64,000 nucleotides of DNA from Sphingobacterium spiritivorum ATCC 33861 (GCF_000143765.1 NZ_GL379773.1:186001-250000), one strand, 5' to 3'. Shown: positions 18,076-27,617, counted from the stretch's first letter. Numbers and translations are program-made. Notes: a model not told the origin generated them from the letters alone.

Positions 18076-18083
18076 TATGTTTG
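18076..18083 (+). promoter_or_regulatory. Candidate -7 promoter box of pdxJ
   Basis: TATGTTTG matches the Bacteroidetes -7 consensus TAnnTTTG and lies 28 bases upstream of the pdxJ start codon. I could not see a matching -33 box at the expected distance, so this is tentative. Confidence 0.4.
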
Positions 18084-18111
18084 TATACGCATACTCTAAT
18101 TACATCTCATT

Positions 18112-18828
18112 ATGACTAGATTATCTGTAAATATCAATAAGATCGCCACTCTTCGTAATTCCAGAGGAGGCAATAACCCAAGCGTATTAGCTGCTGCTTT
18201 AGCCTGTGAACGGTTTGGCGCTCAGGGCATCACCGTACATCCCCGACCAGACGAACGCCATATCCGCTACACAGATGTATATGATCTGAAAGAAAATATT
18301 ACGACAGAATTTAATATTGAAGGCAATTGCAGGGAACAAAAATTTGTTGATCTTGTATTGGCCAATAAGCCGGCTCAGGTGACTCTTGTTCCGGACGAAG
18401 AAGGACAGATTACGTCCAATCATGGTTGGGACACCATTAAGCATCAGGCTTATTTAAAGGAAATGTGTACGCTTTTTAAAGACCATGGTATCCGGGTATC
18501 TATATTTGTAGATCCCGATCCTGAAATGGTAGAAGCCGCTGCCGAAACGGGTACTGACCGTATTGAGTTATATACTGAAGCGTATGCAACTGCATTTCTG
18601 GACGAACGCGAAGCGGCAATACAACCCTATTTTAAGGCTGCTCAAAAAGCAAACGAAGTAGGACTGGGCATCAATGCAGGTCACGATCTGGATCTGAATA
18701 ATCTGACTTATTTTAATCAGCATATCCCCGGTTTACTGGAAGTAAGCATTGGACATGCCCTGATAGCAGATGCACTATATCTGGGGTTAGAGGAAACTAT
18801 AAAGCGATATTTAGCCGCTCTAAAGTAG
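18112..18828 (+). CDS. pdxJ: Pyridoxine 5'-phosphate synthase
   Basis: 238 residues, the normal family length. PdxJ condenses 1-deoxyxylulose 5-phosphate with 3-amino-2-oxopropyl phosphate in the last step of the DXP-dependent vitamin B6 pathway. Characteristic segments are [21 protein letters not shown] at the N-terminus, [13 protein letters not shown] with the catalytic histidine region, and [15 protein letters not shown] and [13 protein letters not shown] near the phosphate-binding end. It is a single-gene unit with a convergent terminator shared with lepB. Confidence 0.97.
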   Translation: MTRLSVNINKIATLRNSRGGNNPSVLAAALACERFGAQGITVHPRPDERHIRYTDVYDLKENITTEFNIEGNCREQKFVDLVLANKPAQVTLVPDEEGQITSNHGWDTIKHQAYLKEMCTLFKDHGIRVSIFVDPDPEMVEAAAETGTDRIELYTEAYATAFLDEREAAIQPYFKAAQKANEVGLGINAGHDLDLNNLTYFNQHIPGLLEVSIGHALIADALYLGLEETIKRYLAALK

Positions 18829-18864
18829 AGTTTACCAACGGAAGAAATTGGACTTTATAATACC

Positions 18865-18907
18865 AAAAAAAATCCTCCCCTGAGTAACATTCCGGGAAGG
18901 ATTTTTA
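18865..18907. terminator. Convergent terminator between pdxJ and lepB
   Basis: An A-run, a stem of AATCCTCCC with GGGAAGGATT (one bulge), and a T-run lie between the convergent pdxJ and lepB genes, so it can act in both directions. Confidence 0.7.
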
Positions 18908-18923
18908 GTATTCCTAAGGATAT

Positions 18924-20330
18924 TTATTTTATTCCTTTAAATATTCTGTTCCATCGTATTTTTGAAAGAAAACTACCGTCCTTATCCCAGCTCAGCCATA
19001 CAAATAGGGCTTTGCCTACAATGTGGTCTTCCGGTACAAATCCCCATCCTCTGGAGTCTTCAGAGTTGTCGCGGTTATCGCCCATCATCCAATAATAATT
19101 CATTTGGAAAGTATAGCTTGTTGCTCTAGCTCCATTGATATAAAAACCGTCCTTTTTTTCTTCCAGTGTATTTCCTTCATACACCCGGATAGCACGCTCA
19201 TAAAGGGGCATAGTCATGCTGTCAAGCTGAACCGTCCAGCCTTTTGACGGCACGACAACGGGTCCAAAGTTATCAAATGTCCAGTCCCATTTATCGATAT
19301 GCGGAAATGCTGAGTTCTGATTCTGAAACGAAATAACCTGTTCCACGTGCGCCCATTTCTTAACATCTTCTGATTCTTCCGGGGTAATATGCAGAAGATA
19401 GGGTTCTGTAAAACTGTCGGTAGCCTCATACCGTTTACGAATCAATTGCTTTTGATCCAGACCTGATCCGTCTGTAAAGACGAGATATCCGTGCTGCATA
19501 TCTTCATTCGTGAAAGCCGGCTCTCCATTAATCAACAATCTCTTGTTTTTCATTGCTACCTTATCTCCGGGCATTCCGACCAATCGTTTAATATAATTTT
19601 CTCTTTTATCTATTGGCCGGTTATAGGGGGCATCTGCTTCCATTGGATAATTAAAAACAACTACATCGTTGCGCTTGATATCCTGAAACCCGGGGAGTCG
19701 TTTATAAGGAACCTGAATCCATTCGGAATAAGCTTTGCCACCGGTTACCGGCATGGTATGGTGTGCAAAGGGAAAAGCCAAAGGAGTAATAGGAATACGG
19801 GGCCCGTAATTCAACTTGCTTACAAATAAAAAATCGCCAACTAACAGACTCCTTTCCATTGACCCGGTAGGAATCATATAGGCTTCAATCAAAAATCCCC
19901 GGATCAATGATGCCGCAATAACAGCAAATACAATAGCATCTGCCCATTCTCTTGCGAAGGATTTGGTATAGGGATATCGTTTCTTAAACTCAGCTGTATT
20001 ATATGCCCCGAGATATTTTACCTGGTCATCGTGTCCCCACACCGGCAGAATGATAAAAGGAACTAATACAACCGCTGCATGCTCCCAAAACCGCCTCTTA
20101 CCGAAAGATTTGATAAAGTCGAACCATATTCCGTAGAACACGAAGACATTAACAATAGGTACAAGGAGAAGCAAAACCGTCCATGTCGGTCTGGCGGTAC
20201 GTTGCGCCATCACATATTCTCTGTACAATGGAATAATAGCCTTCCACCCTTGTTCTCCTGCCTTTTCAAACAATCTCCATATCCCATATATTGACAGGAG
20301 AGCTGTTATTCCAAATATAATATACCACAT
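18924..20330 (-). CDS. lepB: Signal peptidase I, first of two tandem copies
   Basis: 468 residues. The N-terminal 120 residues hold several membrane helices resembling the DUF5684 module that precedes signal peptidase in Bacteroidota. The S26 catalytic domain follows. The nucleophilic serine is in MIPTGSMERSLLVGD and the general-base lysine in RENYIKRLVGMPGDKV. The box E-type motif YYWMMGDNRDNSEDSRGWGFVP is intact. Signal peptidase I cleaves signal peptides from exported proteins at the inner membrane. The gene is 21 bases downstream of a close paralogue, and both keep all catalytic residues. Confidence 0.95.
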   Translation of the reverse strand: MWYIIFGITALLSIYGIWRLFEKAGEQGWKAIIPLYREYVMAQRTARPTWTVLLLLVPIVNVFVFYGIWFDFIKSFGKRRFWEHAAVVLVPFIILPVWGHDDQVKYLGAYNTAEFKKRYPYTKSFAREWADAIVFAVIAASLIRGFLIEAYMIPTGSMERSLLVGDFLFVSKLNYGPRIPITPLAFPFAHHTMPVTGGKAYSEWIQVPYKRLPGFQDIKRNDVVVFNYPMEADAPYNRPIDKRENYIKRLVGMPGDKVAMKNKRLLINGEPAFTNEDMQHGYLVFTDGSGLDQKQLIRKRYEATDSFTEPYLLHITPEESEDVKKWAHVEQVISFQNQNSAFPHIDKWDWTFDNFGPVVVPSKGWTVQLDSMTMPLYERAIRVYEGNTLEEKKDGFYINGARATSYTFQMNYYWMMGDNRDNSEDSRGWGFVPEDHIVGKALFVWLSWDKDGSFLSKIRWNRIFKGIK

Positions 20331-20351
20331 GAAGTTGTGTCCTTCGCTTCT

Positions 20352-21785
20352 TTAATCGTTTATGCTTTTAAATACTCTATTCCATCTGAAACTTGAGAAT
20401 CCTGAGCCATCTTTATCTTTGCTGTATAATACAAAAAGAGGTTTTCCTACGATATGATCCTCAGGAACTAATCCCCATACGCGGGCATCTCTGGAGTTGT
20501 GGCGGTTATCACCCATCATCCAGTAATAATTCATTTTGAAGGTATAGCTTGTTACTTTGGCTCCATTGATATAAATACCGTCCGCTTTAGTCTCCACTTC
20601 ATTTCCTTCATATACACGGATTGCACGCTCATAAAGTGGCATAGTCATGCTATCAAGCTGCACTGTCCATCCTTTTTTAGGGATTTGCAACGGTCCGAAG
20701 TTATCTACATTCCAATGGTACTTGGGATTATGCGGAAATATACCCTCTCCCTGATCTATATCGGTAGGTTTGGCAATATTAGGAATGATCTGCTTGATAT
20801 TCGGCCAGGTCTTCATATCGGCCAATTCTGCTTTAGTCAAAAACACCTGATAGGGCTCCTGACCTGCGGAATAAAACTCGATACGTTTTTCCAACATACG
20901 ATCAGGATTCAATCCTGTTCCGTCCGTAAAAACAAAATAGTCCATCATTCCTTCCGGCGGATCAAAGCCGGGTTTATTATTGACGAATAGTACAGACTCC
21001 TTAAGTGTGATAATATCACCCGGAAGTCCTACACAACGTTTGATCAGGTTTTCCCGTTTGTCGATAGGCCGGCTTAATGGCGGATCAGCTTCTTCAGGAA
21101 GATTGAATACAAATATATCATTCCGTTTGATCTCCTGTAATCCAGGTAATCGGCGGTACGGCCATTGGATTATAGTCGAATAGGCTTTTGTCCCTAAAAG
21201 CGGCATGGTATGATGTGCCAAAGGAAATGCAATAGGTGTAATAGGAAGACGAACGCCGTAGTGAAATTTACTAACAACGATACAATCTCCGGTCATTAAA
21301 CTTTTTTCCATTGATCCGGACGGGATGAAATATAATTCTATCACAAAGCTCCGGATAAAATAAGCGGCAACGATAGCAAAGACAATCGCATCTGCCCATT
21401 CTCTTCCAACAGATTTCTTGTACGGATATTTCTTTTTGAATTCTTCTGTAGCAGACAATCCCAGATATTTTACCTTCGGATCTTTGGCCCACATAGGCAA
21501 TACGATAAAAGGAACTAATATTGCCGCAGCATGTTCCCAAAATCTAAATTTACCGAAGGATTTGATAAAGTCCAGATACAGACCGTAGAAAATAAAGATA
21601 TTAACGATCGGGATCAGCAATAGAAACACCTGCCATGTTGGCTTTCCCGTTAATTGTGCGAATACATATTCCCGATAAAAAGGTACGATGGATTCCCATC
21701 CTTGTTTTCCTGCTTTGACAAAGAGCTGCCAAAGTCCGAATAATGCAACAATAGTTAATACTATAAATACAATAATACTGATCAT
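20352..21785 (-). CDS. lepB: Signal peptidase I, second tandem copy
   Basis: 477 residues, collinear with the downstream copy through the N-terminal membrane region and catalytic domain. The catalytic serine is in FIPSGSMEKSLMTGD and the lysine in RENLIKRCVGLPGDII; the MMGDNRHNSRDARVWGLVP box is complete. The two copies differ mostly in the mid-domain insert of about 80 residues between the VNNKP region and the GPLQIPKKGWTV segment, which could change substrate choice. It is 5 bases downstream of dapB in the parA-parB-DUF5683-dapB-lepB cluster. Confidence 0.95.
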   Translation of the reverse strand: MISIIVFIVLTIVALFGLWQLFVKAGKQGWESIVPFYREYVFAQLTGKPTWQVFLLLIPIVNIFIFYGLYLDFIKSFGKFRFWEHAAAILVPFIVLPMWAKDPKVKYLGLSATEEFKKKYPYKKSVGREWADAIVFAIVAAYFIRSFVIELYFIPSGSMEKSLMTGDCIVVSKFHYGVRLPITPIAFPLAHHTMPLLGTKAYSTIIQWPYRRLPGLQEIKRNDIFVFNLPEEADPPLSRPIDKRENLIKRCVGLPGDIITLKESVLFVNNKPGFDPPEGMMDYFVFTDGTGLNPDRMLEKRIEFYSAGQEPYQVFLTKAELADMKTWPNIKQIIPNIAKPTDIDQGEGIFPHNPKYHWNVDNFGPLQIPKKGWTVQLDSMTMPLYERAIRVYEGNEVETKADGIYINGAKVTSYTFKMNYYWMMGDNRHNSRDARVWGLVPEDHIVGKPLFVLYSKDKDGSGFSSFRWNRVFKSIND

Positions 21786-21790
21786 ATGAT

Positions 21791-22534
21791 TTACTTATTA
21801 AAGTCAAACATTTCGGTTACCTGATAGAACCCTTTTTTACCTTGAAGCCACTCTGCTGCAATAACAGCTCCAAGCGCAAAACCTTCCCGATTATGTGCAA
21901 TGTGCTTAAATTCGATCTGATCTACTTCAGAACTATAGAGTACGGTATGTGTACCCGGAACTTCTTCAATACGCAGACTTTCGATCAGCAATTCATTAGG
22001 TTTAGGAATGATACCGTCTCCGTCATCTACCAGTTCATTTACCCATTGCTGTTTGATATCACTATTATTCAAAATACCTTCTGCAATAGTAATAGCTGTC
22101 CCGCTAGGTGCATCCAGCTTATGTACATGGTGAATTTCTTCTACCTGCACATCATATTGATGATAAGGTTGAATGGCCTTTGCCAGCATTTTATTGATAT
22201 GGAAGAAAATATTTACTCCAATACTGAAATTAGAACCGTATAATAAGGACTGATCTGTCTCCAGACAAATATCTTTTACCTCATCCAGATGATCGTACCA
22301 TCCGGTCGTGCCCACAACGAGTGGTACAGATGCTTCAAAACAGAGACTGATATTTTCCAGAGCTCCTGATGGCACACTGAAATCGATGGCGACATCGGCA
22401 TCCTGTATATCTTGAGCGGTCAATGTTTCTCTATTATGCTGGTCAACAACAAGTATCACCTCATGACCTCGCTTTTGTGCGAATTTCTCGATGAGCTGGC
22501 CCATTTTGCCGTATCCTAAAAGGACTATTTTCAT
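21791..22534 (-). CDS. dapB: 4-hydroxy-tetrahydrodipicolinate reductase
   Basis: 247 residues. DapB reduces hydroxy-tetrahydrodipicolinate with NAD(P)H in lysine and meso-diaminopimelate synthesis, and so feeds peptidoglycan precursors. The N-terminal nucleotide-binding motif is VLLGYGKMGQLIEKFA. The catalytic region reads EEIHHVHKLDAPSGTAITIAEG, containing the HH..K and APSGTA family motifs. It lies upstream of the two lepB genes with a 5-base gap and probably shares their transcript. A 174-base spacer separates it from the DUF5683 gene. Confidence 0.95.
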   Translation of the reverse strand: MKIVLLGYGKMGQLIEKFAQKRGHEVILVVDQHNRETLTAQDIQDADVAIDFSVPSGALENISLCFEASVPLVVGTTGWYDHLDEVKDICLETDQSLLYGSNFSIGVNIFFHINKMLAKAIQPYHQYDVQVEEIHHVHKLDAPSGTAITIAEGILNNSDIKQQWVNELVDDGDGIIPKPNELLIESLRIEEVPGTHTVLYSSEVDQIEFKHIAHNREGFALGAVIAAEWLQGKKGFYQVTEMFDFNK

Positions 22535-22708
22535 ATGGATATAATTTGTTTTTTAACTGCAATATGGAATATCTGAATAATATCCACTTCCGTTAGTACG
22601 GTCTGTGGCTCAGGTATATTTCGTATTATCAGGATTTTTTCTTCAAGTCAAAATATTTACCACGCTAATTTAATGACTTAAATGGATTTATAAAGAGGTT
22701 TGCGTGTA

Positions 22709-23449
22709 TTATTTGAATTGCATAGTCATTTTTAGACCAACAGACGGACGAATTGGTCCGCTTTGGAAAGCATAACTGTTATTAGATATGATTGTAGGAG
22801 AAAATCGGATATTTACATTTTTGGCATCTCCTATATTCCATCGGTTCTTGAGCATAGAATCGACATAGGCTTCTACAATGTTTAATCCGTACCAACCCAG
22901 CGTCCCTAATATAGCCAAATCACGGTTTCTTCTGAAATTGTCTTTGGCCTGTATCAGCCCTGTGGTGGACATGCCTCTTAGTTCAGGATCTTTTCGTTCT
23001 GTATCTCCTGTGGAAATACGAAAATCAAGCTCTTTAAGTACCTGGCTGTAATAGCGTTGGTTAAATTCTATAATTAGACCTGTAGACACAAAACCTCCGT
23101 ATATTACAGGAACTTTGATCCACCATAGTCCTCCGTTGTAATGTTGTCCCCATCCGGGAAGGATAAGAGATCTTTTCCAGGCTACTTTGGACTTGTGCTC
23201 TATTGCCAGGCGGGCAGAGTCTTTAAAGACTTCTTCCGACTTTTCTTTCGCTTCTTTCTCTGCCTTTTCTCTTTTTCTTCGTTCTTTTCGGGATTCTTCT
23301 TTTTTTATTGTATCCTGAGTCACGACTTTTTCTATTTCCGGTTTTGTATTCTTTGCGGGAATAGTTTTTACAGTGTCCGCTTTTTGGGCAAAACAGGCTA
23401 CTGTAGTGGAAATCAGAACAAAAAGAGTGAACAGGTACTTTATCATCAT
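22709..23449 (-). CDS. DUF5683 protein
   Basis: About 246 residues from the ATG at 23449. A TTG at 23464 inside the parB 3' end is a less likely start. It has an N-terminal signal peptide (LISTTVACFAQ) and a highly charged Lys/Glu/Arg-rich linker near residues 40-80. A conserved domain follows beginning SLILPGWGQHYNGGLWWIKVPVIYGG, with hydrophobic segments. The LPGWGQ.Y motif is the hallmark of DUF5683, uncharacterised but common between parB and dapB in Bacteroidota. Envelope location is predicted; function is unknown. Confidence 0.87.
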   Translation of the reverse strand: MMIKYLFTLFVLISTTVACFAQKADTVKTIPAKNTKPEIEKVVTQDTIKKEESRKERRKREKAEKEAKEKSEEVFKDSARLAIEHKSKVAWKRSLILPGWGQHYNGGLWWIKVPVIYGGFVSTGLIIEFNQRYYSQVLKELDFRISTGDTERKDPELRGMSTTGLIQAKDNFRRNRDLAILGTLGWYGLNIVEAYVDSMLKNRWNIGDAKNVNIRFSPTIISNNSYAFQSGPIRPSVGLKMTMQFK

Positions 23450-23457
23450 ACTATAAA

Positions 23458-24384
23458 TTACCAATCCAATAACTCCAGGATCCGGCTCAGATCATCTTCT
23501 GACTCAAAAGGAATTTCAATAGCTCCTTTTCCTTTTGTAGATGACTTAACGTTTAGTTTTACCCTTGAAGCAAATTTACTTGCCAGGTCATCTTCTATTT
23601 TTTGAAATTGAAAAGTAAGTGCCGTTTTTTTATCTGAAGGAGCTTTCTTGCGTGCAACAGCTTGTTGTACCTCACGTACCAATTGCTCTGCTTTACGTAC
23701 GGAAAGTCCCTTTTCAATGATTTCTTTAAAGATATACAACTGCTTATCCACTTCTCCTACATTGATGAGTGCCCGGGCATGTCCCATAGAAAGCTGTCCG
23801 TCACGAATGGCCGCCTGTATGACAGGGGGCAATTTCAACAGGCGCAGATAGTTCGTCACTGTAGAGCGGTTTTTGCTCACCCGATCCCCCAATTCTTCCT
23901 GTTTAAGGTTACATTCTTCTATCATACGTTGAAAACTCAGCGCCACTTCGATGGCATTCAGGTTTTCACGTTGAATATTTTCAATAAGTGCCATTTCCAG
24001 CATCTGCTGGTCATTGGCTGTACGTACATATGCCGGAATGGAGGTAATACCTGCCAGTTTGGAAGCACGCAGACGACGCTCTCCACTGATCAGCTGATAA
24101 GCATTGTCTCCTACCTGACGAACGGTAATAGGCTGTATTAATCCCTGAAGCTGTATAGATTCGGATAGTTCCTGAAGCGCCTGCTCGTCAAAATCTGTAC
24201 GCGGCTGAAAAGGATTGACCGTGATTTCGTCTACTTTGATAAAGTTAATGCTGCCGGAAGTTTTTCCTTTTTCCATTACATCAGACTCCGATACACTCGA
24301 TGATCTGGATACTTCAATGTTTTCATTCTGGAGCAATGCCCCCAGTCCTTTACCTAACCCTGTTTTACGTTGTTGTGCAGCCAT
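23458..24384 (-). CDS. parB: Chromosome-partitioning protein ParB
   Basis: 308 residues. ParB binds parS sites, hydrolyses CTP and loads condensin with ParA to segregate origins. The start RKTGLGKGLGALL is the ParA-stimulating peptide seen in ParB/Spo0J. The ParB/Srx domain follows with NPFQPRTDF, GLIQPITVRQV and SGERRLRASKLAG (the CTP-binding box), and then the helix-turn-helix LKQEELGDRVSKNRSTVTNYLRLL. The gene begins one base after the parA stop codon. No clear parS palindrome was found in the window. Confidence 0.96.
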   Translation of the reverse strand: MAAQQRKTGLGKGLGALLQNENIEVSRSSSVSESDVMEKGKTSGSINFIKVDEITVNPFQPRTDFDEQALQELSESIQLQGLIQPITVRQVGDNAYQLISGERRLRASKLAGITSIPAYVRTANDQQMLEMALIENIQRENLNAIEVALSFQRMIEECNLKQEELGDRVSKNRSTVTNYLRLLKLPPVIQAAIRDGQLSMGHARALINVGEVDKQLYIFKEIIEKGLSVRKAEQLVREVQQAVARKKAPSDKKTALTFQFQKIEDDLASKFASRVKLNVKSSTKGKGAIEIPFESEDDLSRILELLDW

Positions 24385-24385
24385 A

Positions 24386-25183
24386 TTATGCAGTTACCGT
24401 TTGCTTTTCCTCTTTAACCATTCCATTTTTTTCCAGAATCTCTCTCGCCAGGTTCAGGTAATTAATTGCTCCTTTACAGGAAGCATCATGCATAATTACG
24501 GAGATACCAAAACTCGGAGCTTCGCTCAAACGCGTATTACGTTGAATAATAGTACTAAATACCAGGTCATTGAAATGTGTACGCACTTCTTCTACCACCT
24601 GGTTTGACAGGCGAAGACGTACATCATACATGGTGAGTAAGATCCCTTCAATTTCCAGATTTGTATTTAATCTGTTTTGAACGATCTTGATTGTATTCAA
24701 TAATTTACCAAGTCCTTCCAGTGCAAAGTACTCACATTGTACCGGTATAATAACCGAATCCGAACCGGTAAGGGCATTGATCGTGATCAGTCCTAAAGAA
24801 GGGGAGCAGTCAATGATGATAAAATCGTAATCATCTTTGACTTCATCCAGAATTTTCTTCATCTTATACTCACGCTCGTGCATATTGATCATCTCGATCT
24901 CAGCTCCGACCAGATCAATATGTGCAGGCAGCAGATCCAGATTTGGCGTTTCGGTGGTCTGAATAGCTTCGCGGGCGCTCAGGTCATTGACCAGACACTC
25001 ATATACACTTGCTTTGATCCCTCTTGGATCAAAACCGATACCAGACGTTGAATTTGCCTGAGGATCAGCATCGACCAGAAGTGTTTTATATTCTAACACG
25101 GCCAAACTCGCAGCCAGGTTAATAGAAGTAGTGGTTTTCCCTACTCCTCCCTTTTGATTTGCGATAGCTATAATTTTACCCAT
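24386..25183 (-). CDS. parA: Chromosome-partitioning ATPase ParA/Soj
   Basis: 265 residues. It has the deviant Walker A motif of the ParA/MinD family, ANQKGGVGKTTTSINLA, with the signature lysine, the switch I DADPQANST box, and the Walker B region YDFIIIDCSPSLG. It works with the ParB encoded immediately downstream to move the chromosome origin. The size is typical of chromosomal Soj proteins, without the N-terminal extension of plasmid ParA. It heads the parA-parB-DUF5683-dapB-lepB cluster and is divergent from the FMN reductase gene. Confidence 0.96.
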   Translation of the reverse strand: MGKIIAIANQKGGVGKTTTSINLAASLAVLEYKTLLVDADPQANSTSGIGFDPRGIKASVYECLVNDLSAREAIQTTETPNLDLLPAHIDLVGAEIEMINMHEREYKMKKILDEVKDDYDFIIIDCSPSLGLITINALTGSDSVIIPVQCEYFALEGLGKLLNTIKIVQNRLNTNLEIEGILLTMYDVRLRLSNQVVEEVRTHFNDLVFSTIIQRNTRLSEAPSFGISVIMHDASCKGAINYLNLAREILEKNGMVKEEKQTVTA

Positions 25184-25312
25184 TGAATGATAATCTAAAA
25201 CGTTATATGCTTCTTAATTCAAGTAAACCATCAAAAAACCTGCTTTTGTTCTGCTTAAACGACAAATTTACTGACGATTTATGAATAAAATGCTTAAATG
25301 ATGTTAAATTCG

Positions 25313-25405
25313 TACTTTTGATAGCAGTTTAGTCCACTAAACCACAGACCGCTAAGATACAAAAAATCAATGATATCGTAACTCCTGCACGGGGCGGTTT
25401 TTGTA
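25313..25405 (+). promoter_or_regulatory. Promoter box and structured leader of the FMN reductase gene
   Basis: TACTTTTG at 25313-25320 matches the Bacteroidetes -7 consensus. A short inverted repeat (GTTTAG-TCCA-CTAAAC, 25327-25342) lies at the probable transcript start. An ACCGC element near 25348 could pair with GCGGT before a run of five T near 25397-25403. No matching -33 box is obvious. A structured leader is possible but unproven. Confidence 0.35.
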
Positions 25406-25420
25406 AGTAACAAGACGACA

Positions 25421-25942
25421 ATGAATTTAATTATATCGGGAACAAACAGAGTGGGTAGTCACTCCCTAAAGGTGGCATCATATTATCAACAGGAACTTAG
25501 CCGAAAAGGAGAAGAATGGGGTTTATTATCCTTAGGAGATCTTCCCGAAAACATCATCGTATCAGACCTCTACAACAACCGGAGTGAAGCATTCAGCGTT
25601 ATTCAGGAGCAGGTATCCGCCGCCAAAAAGTTTATTTTTATTATCCCGGAATACAACGGCAGCTATCCCGGAGTGCTCAAGGTATTTATCGATGCCTGTA
25701 CCTTCCCGGTGAGTTTTTTCAACAAAAAAGTGGCTTTGGTCGGTGTGTCCAGTGGAAAATATGGCAACATCAGAGGAGTAGATCATTTTACAGGAGTATG
25801 TAACTACCTCCGCATGCATGTATTACCCCTCAAAATTCATATCCCGCATATCCAGTCTGAACTGAATGAAGACCAACAGTTGTTTCAGTCAACAACTGTG
25901 AAATTTGTACAGGAACAAATCCACGAAATTATTCAATTCTAA
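25421..25942 (+). CDS. NAD(P)H-dependent FMN reductase family protein
   Basis: 173 residues with a flavodoxin-like fold of the NADPH-dependent FMN reductase family (FMN_red). The first strand and phosphate loop read IISGTNRVGSHSLKVASYY, and the second FMN-contacting region reads IIPEYNGSYPGVLKVFIDA (PEYN is the family hallmark). Such proteins reduce flavins, quinones, azo compounds or chromate in the cytoplasm. It is convergent with the LpxH-like gene, with a 4-base gap. Confidence 0.9.
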   Translation: MNLIISGTNRVGSHSLKVASYYQQELSRKGEEWGLLSLGDLPENIIVSDLYNNRSEAFSVIQEQVSAAKKFIFIIPEYNGSYPGVLKVFIDACTFPVSFFNKKVALVGVSSGKYGNIRGVDHFTGVCNYLRMHVLPLKIHIPHIQSELNEDQQLFQSTTVKFVQEQIHEIIQF

Positions 25943-25946
25943 TCCC

Positions 25947-26774
25947 TTACCTGGATTTCAGAATATTTTCCAACAACTGATCTACAGAGGTTTTAAATGA
26001 AACTTCAGGGGTCGGGTATTTACCCAAGAGGTGTTTACTGTTTTCATATACAAACATTTCCCATTCGCCTTCATGATATTCCAATGCGGTGAGGTTTTCG
26101 ACCCAGTCTCCTGAATTGAGGTAAATCGTCTCTCCCTTCTTTGTTTTGACCGTCCGGATCTGTGGCTGATGGATATGTCCGCAGATAACATAATCGTAAT
26201 TTTGCTCTATGGCCAGCTCTGAAGCAGTTTCCTCAAAATCATTGATATATTTCACCGCTTTCTTGACACTGTTTTTGATTTTTTTTGAAAATGAGTATTT
26301 CTCTCTTCCCATTTTGCTCAGCACCCAATTCACCAGATTATTGAGCTGAATAAGCTTATCGTATCCCCATCCGCCCAATTTTGCTAACCACTTGGCATGA
26401 TGAACGGATGCATCAAATACATCTCCGTGAAAGATCCAGGCCAGCTTGCCGCCAAGATTGAGAATTATTTTATTGGTGAGGAGAATATTTCCGAAATGCA
26501 CATTTGCAAATTTGCGAAGCATCTCATCGTGATTGCCTGTGATATAAATGACTTCGGTATCCTGACAAGCGAGTTCAAAAATATACTTGATAACCAGTAA
26601 ATGTGAATCTGGGAAGTAGCTTTTTTTGAATTGCCAGATATCTACGATATCACCATTCAGGATAAGTTTACGTGGTTTTATAGACCTCAGATACTGCAAA
26701 AGCTCCTGAGCTCTGCATCCATATGTACCCAGGTGGACATCAGACAGAATGACTAAATCGACTTCTCGCTTCAT
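25947..26774 (-). CDS. LpxH-like metallophosphoesterase (UDP-2,3-diacylglucosamine diphosphatase family)
   Basis: 275 residues of the calcineurin-like phosphoesterase superfamily. All five metal motifs are present: LSDVHLG, NGDIVDIWQ, TGNHDEML, FHGDVFD and CGHIHQPQ. The GDxxDxWQF and FHGD spacing is that of LpxH/LpxG-type enzymes, which cleave UDP-2,3-diacylglucosamine in lipid A synthesis. Bacteroidota encode several homologues of this type, so it may be the lipid A enzyme or a paralogue acting on a related lipid. No other lpx gene is adjacent. Confidence 0.85.
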   Translation of the reverse strand: MKREVDLVILSDVHLGTYGCRAQELLQYLRSIKPRKLILNGDIVDIWQFKKSYFPDSHLLVIKYIFELACQDTEVIYITGNHDEMLRKFANVHFGNILLTNKIILNLGGKLAWIFHGDVFDASVHHAKWLAKLGGWGYDKLIQLNNLVNWVLSKMGREKYSFSKKIKNSVKKAVKYINDFEETASELAIEQNYDYVICGHIHQPQIRTVKTKKGETIYLNSGDWVENLTALEYHEGEWEMFVYENSKHLLGKYPTPEVSFKTSVDQLLENILKSR

Positions 26775-26882
26775 ATGCAGATTGGTTTTTACAAAAAAGA
26801 TAAAACTATATTAACTAATCATTTTCAGACAATTAAGAAATTATAATTTTTATATCTTTACCAAAAACCAACAATTATATAT

Positions 26883-27617
26883 ATGTACTTTATCAACAAA
26901 CATCTCCTTTTTATTCCATTGCTGTTTATTATCTTCCAAAGCTGTTCAAATTCCAACTCTACTTCTAAATCCCTTACTGATGCTGAACAAAAGGCAGGAT
27001 GGCAATTTCTTTTTAACGGAGAGAATACCGAAGGGTGGCATATTTTTAATAGCGCAGCAAAAGATTCAAAATGGATCGTAAACAACGGAGTCCTGGCCTG
27101 CTCCCCTCATAAGAAGGACGGTATATTCGGAGACCTTACAACGGATAAAAGTTATAAAAACTTTGAATTAGCTTTTGACTGGAGTATTGCCAAAGGGGGT
27201 AACAGCGGGGTATTTATCAATGTGCAGGAAGACCCTAAGTATAGCGCAACATTTGCGACCGGAGTGGAAATGCAACTTCTGGATAATGCAAATGCTGAGC
27301 CACGGCATCAAAAAGACAGCACACACTGGGCGGGCTGTATCTATGATGTAAGCTGTATTGGTAATCAATCCAAACCAAAACCTTTCGGGGAGTGGAATTC
27401 GTCAAGAATTGTTCAGAAAGACGGTAAAGTGAGCTTTTACCTGAACGGTGCACTTACTGCAGAAGAAGATCTGAGTGGCCCTGCATGGAAAGCAAAAGTG
27501 CAACAAAGTAATCTGAAGGTACATCCTGATTTCGCGAAGACTACTGAAGGCAAAATTGCTTTTCAGAATCATACCGACTCTGTAGCATTCCGCAATATTA
27601 AAATACGGGAGATATAA
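26883..27617 (+). CDS. DUF1080 (3-keto-disaccharide hydrolase) lipoprotein
   Basis: 244 residues with a lipoprotein signal peptide (LLFIIFQSCSNS). Residues about 35-243 form a DUF1080 domain, a concanavalin-like jelly roll, with GWQFLFNGENTEGWHIFN at its start and NFELAFDWSIAKGGNSGVFINV in the middle. Some DUF1080 proteins hydrolyse 3-keto-glycosides; others may only bind sugars. It stands alone, divergent from the LpxH-like gene and convergent with the STN-repeat gene. Confidence 0.88.
   Translation: MYFINKHLLFIPLLFIIFQSCSNSNSTSKSLTDAEQKAGWQFLFNGENTEGWHIFNSAAKDSKWIVNNGVLACSPHKKDGIFGDLTTDKSYKNFELAFDWSIAKGGNSGVFINVQEDPKYSATFATGVEMQLLDNANAEPRHQKDSTHWAGCIYDVSCIGNQSKPKPFGEWNSSRIVQKDGKVSFYLNGALTAEEDLSGPAWKAKVQQSNLKVHPDFAKTTEGKIAFQNHTDSVAFRNIKIREI

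Noticed and set aside
19339..19354. parS-like sequence TGTTCCACGTGCGCCC
   Set aside because: Only the left part follows the parS palindrome; the right half has several mismatches and it lies within the lepB coding sequence. Treated as chance.
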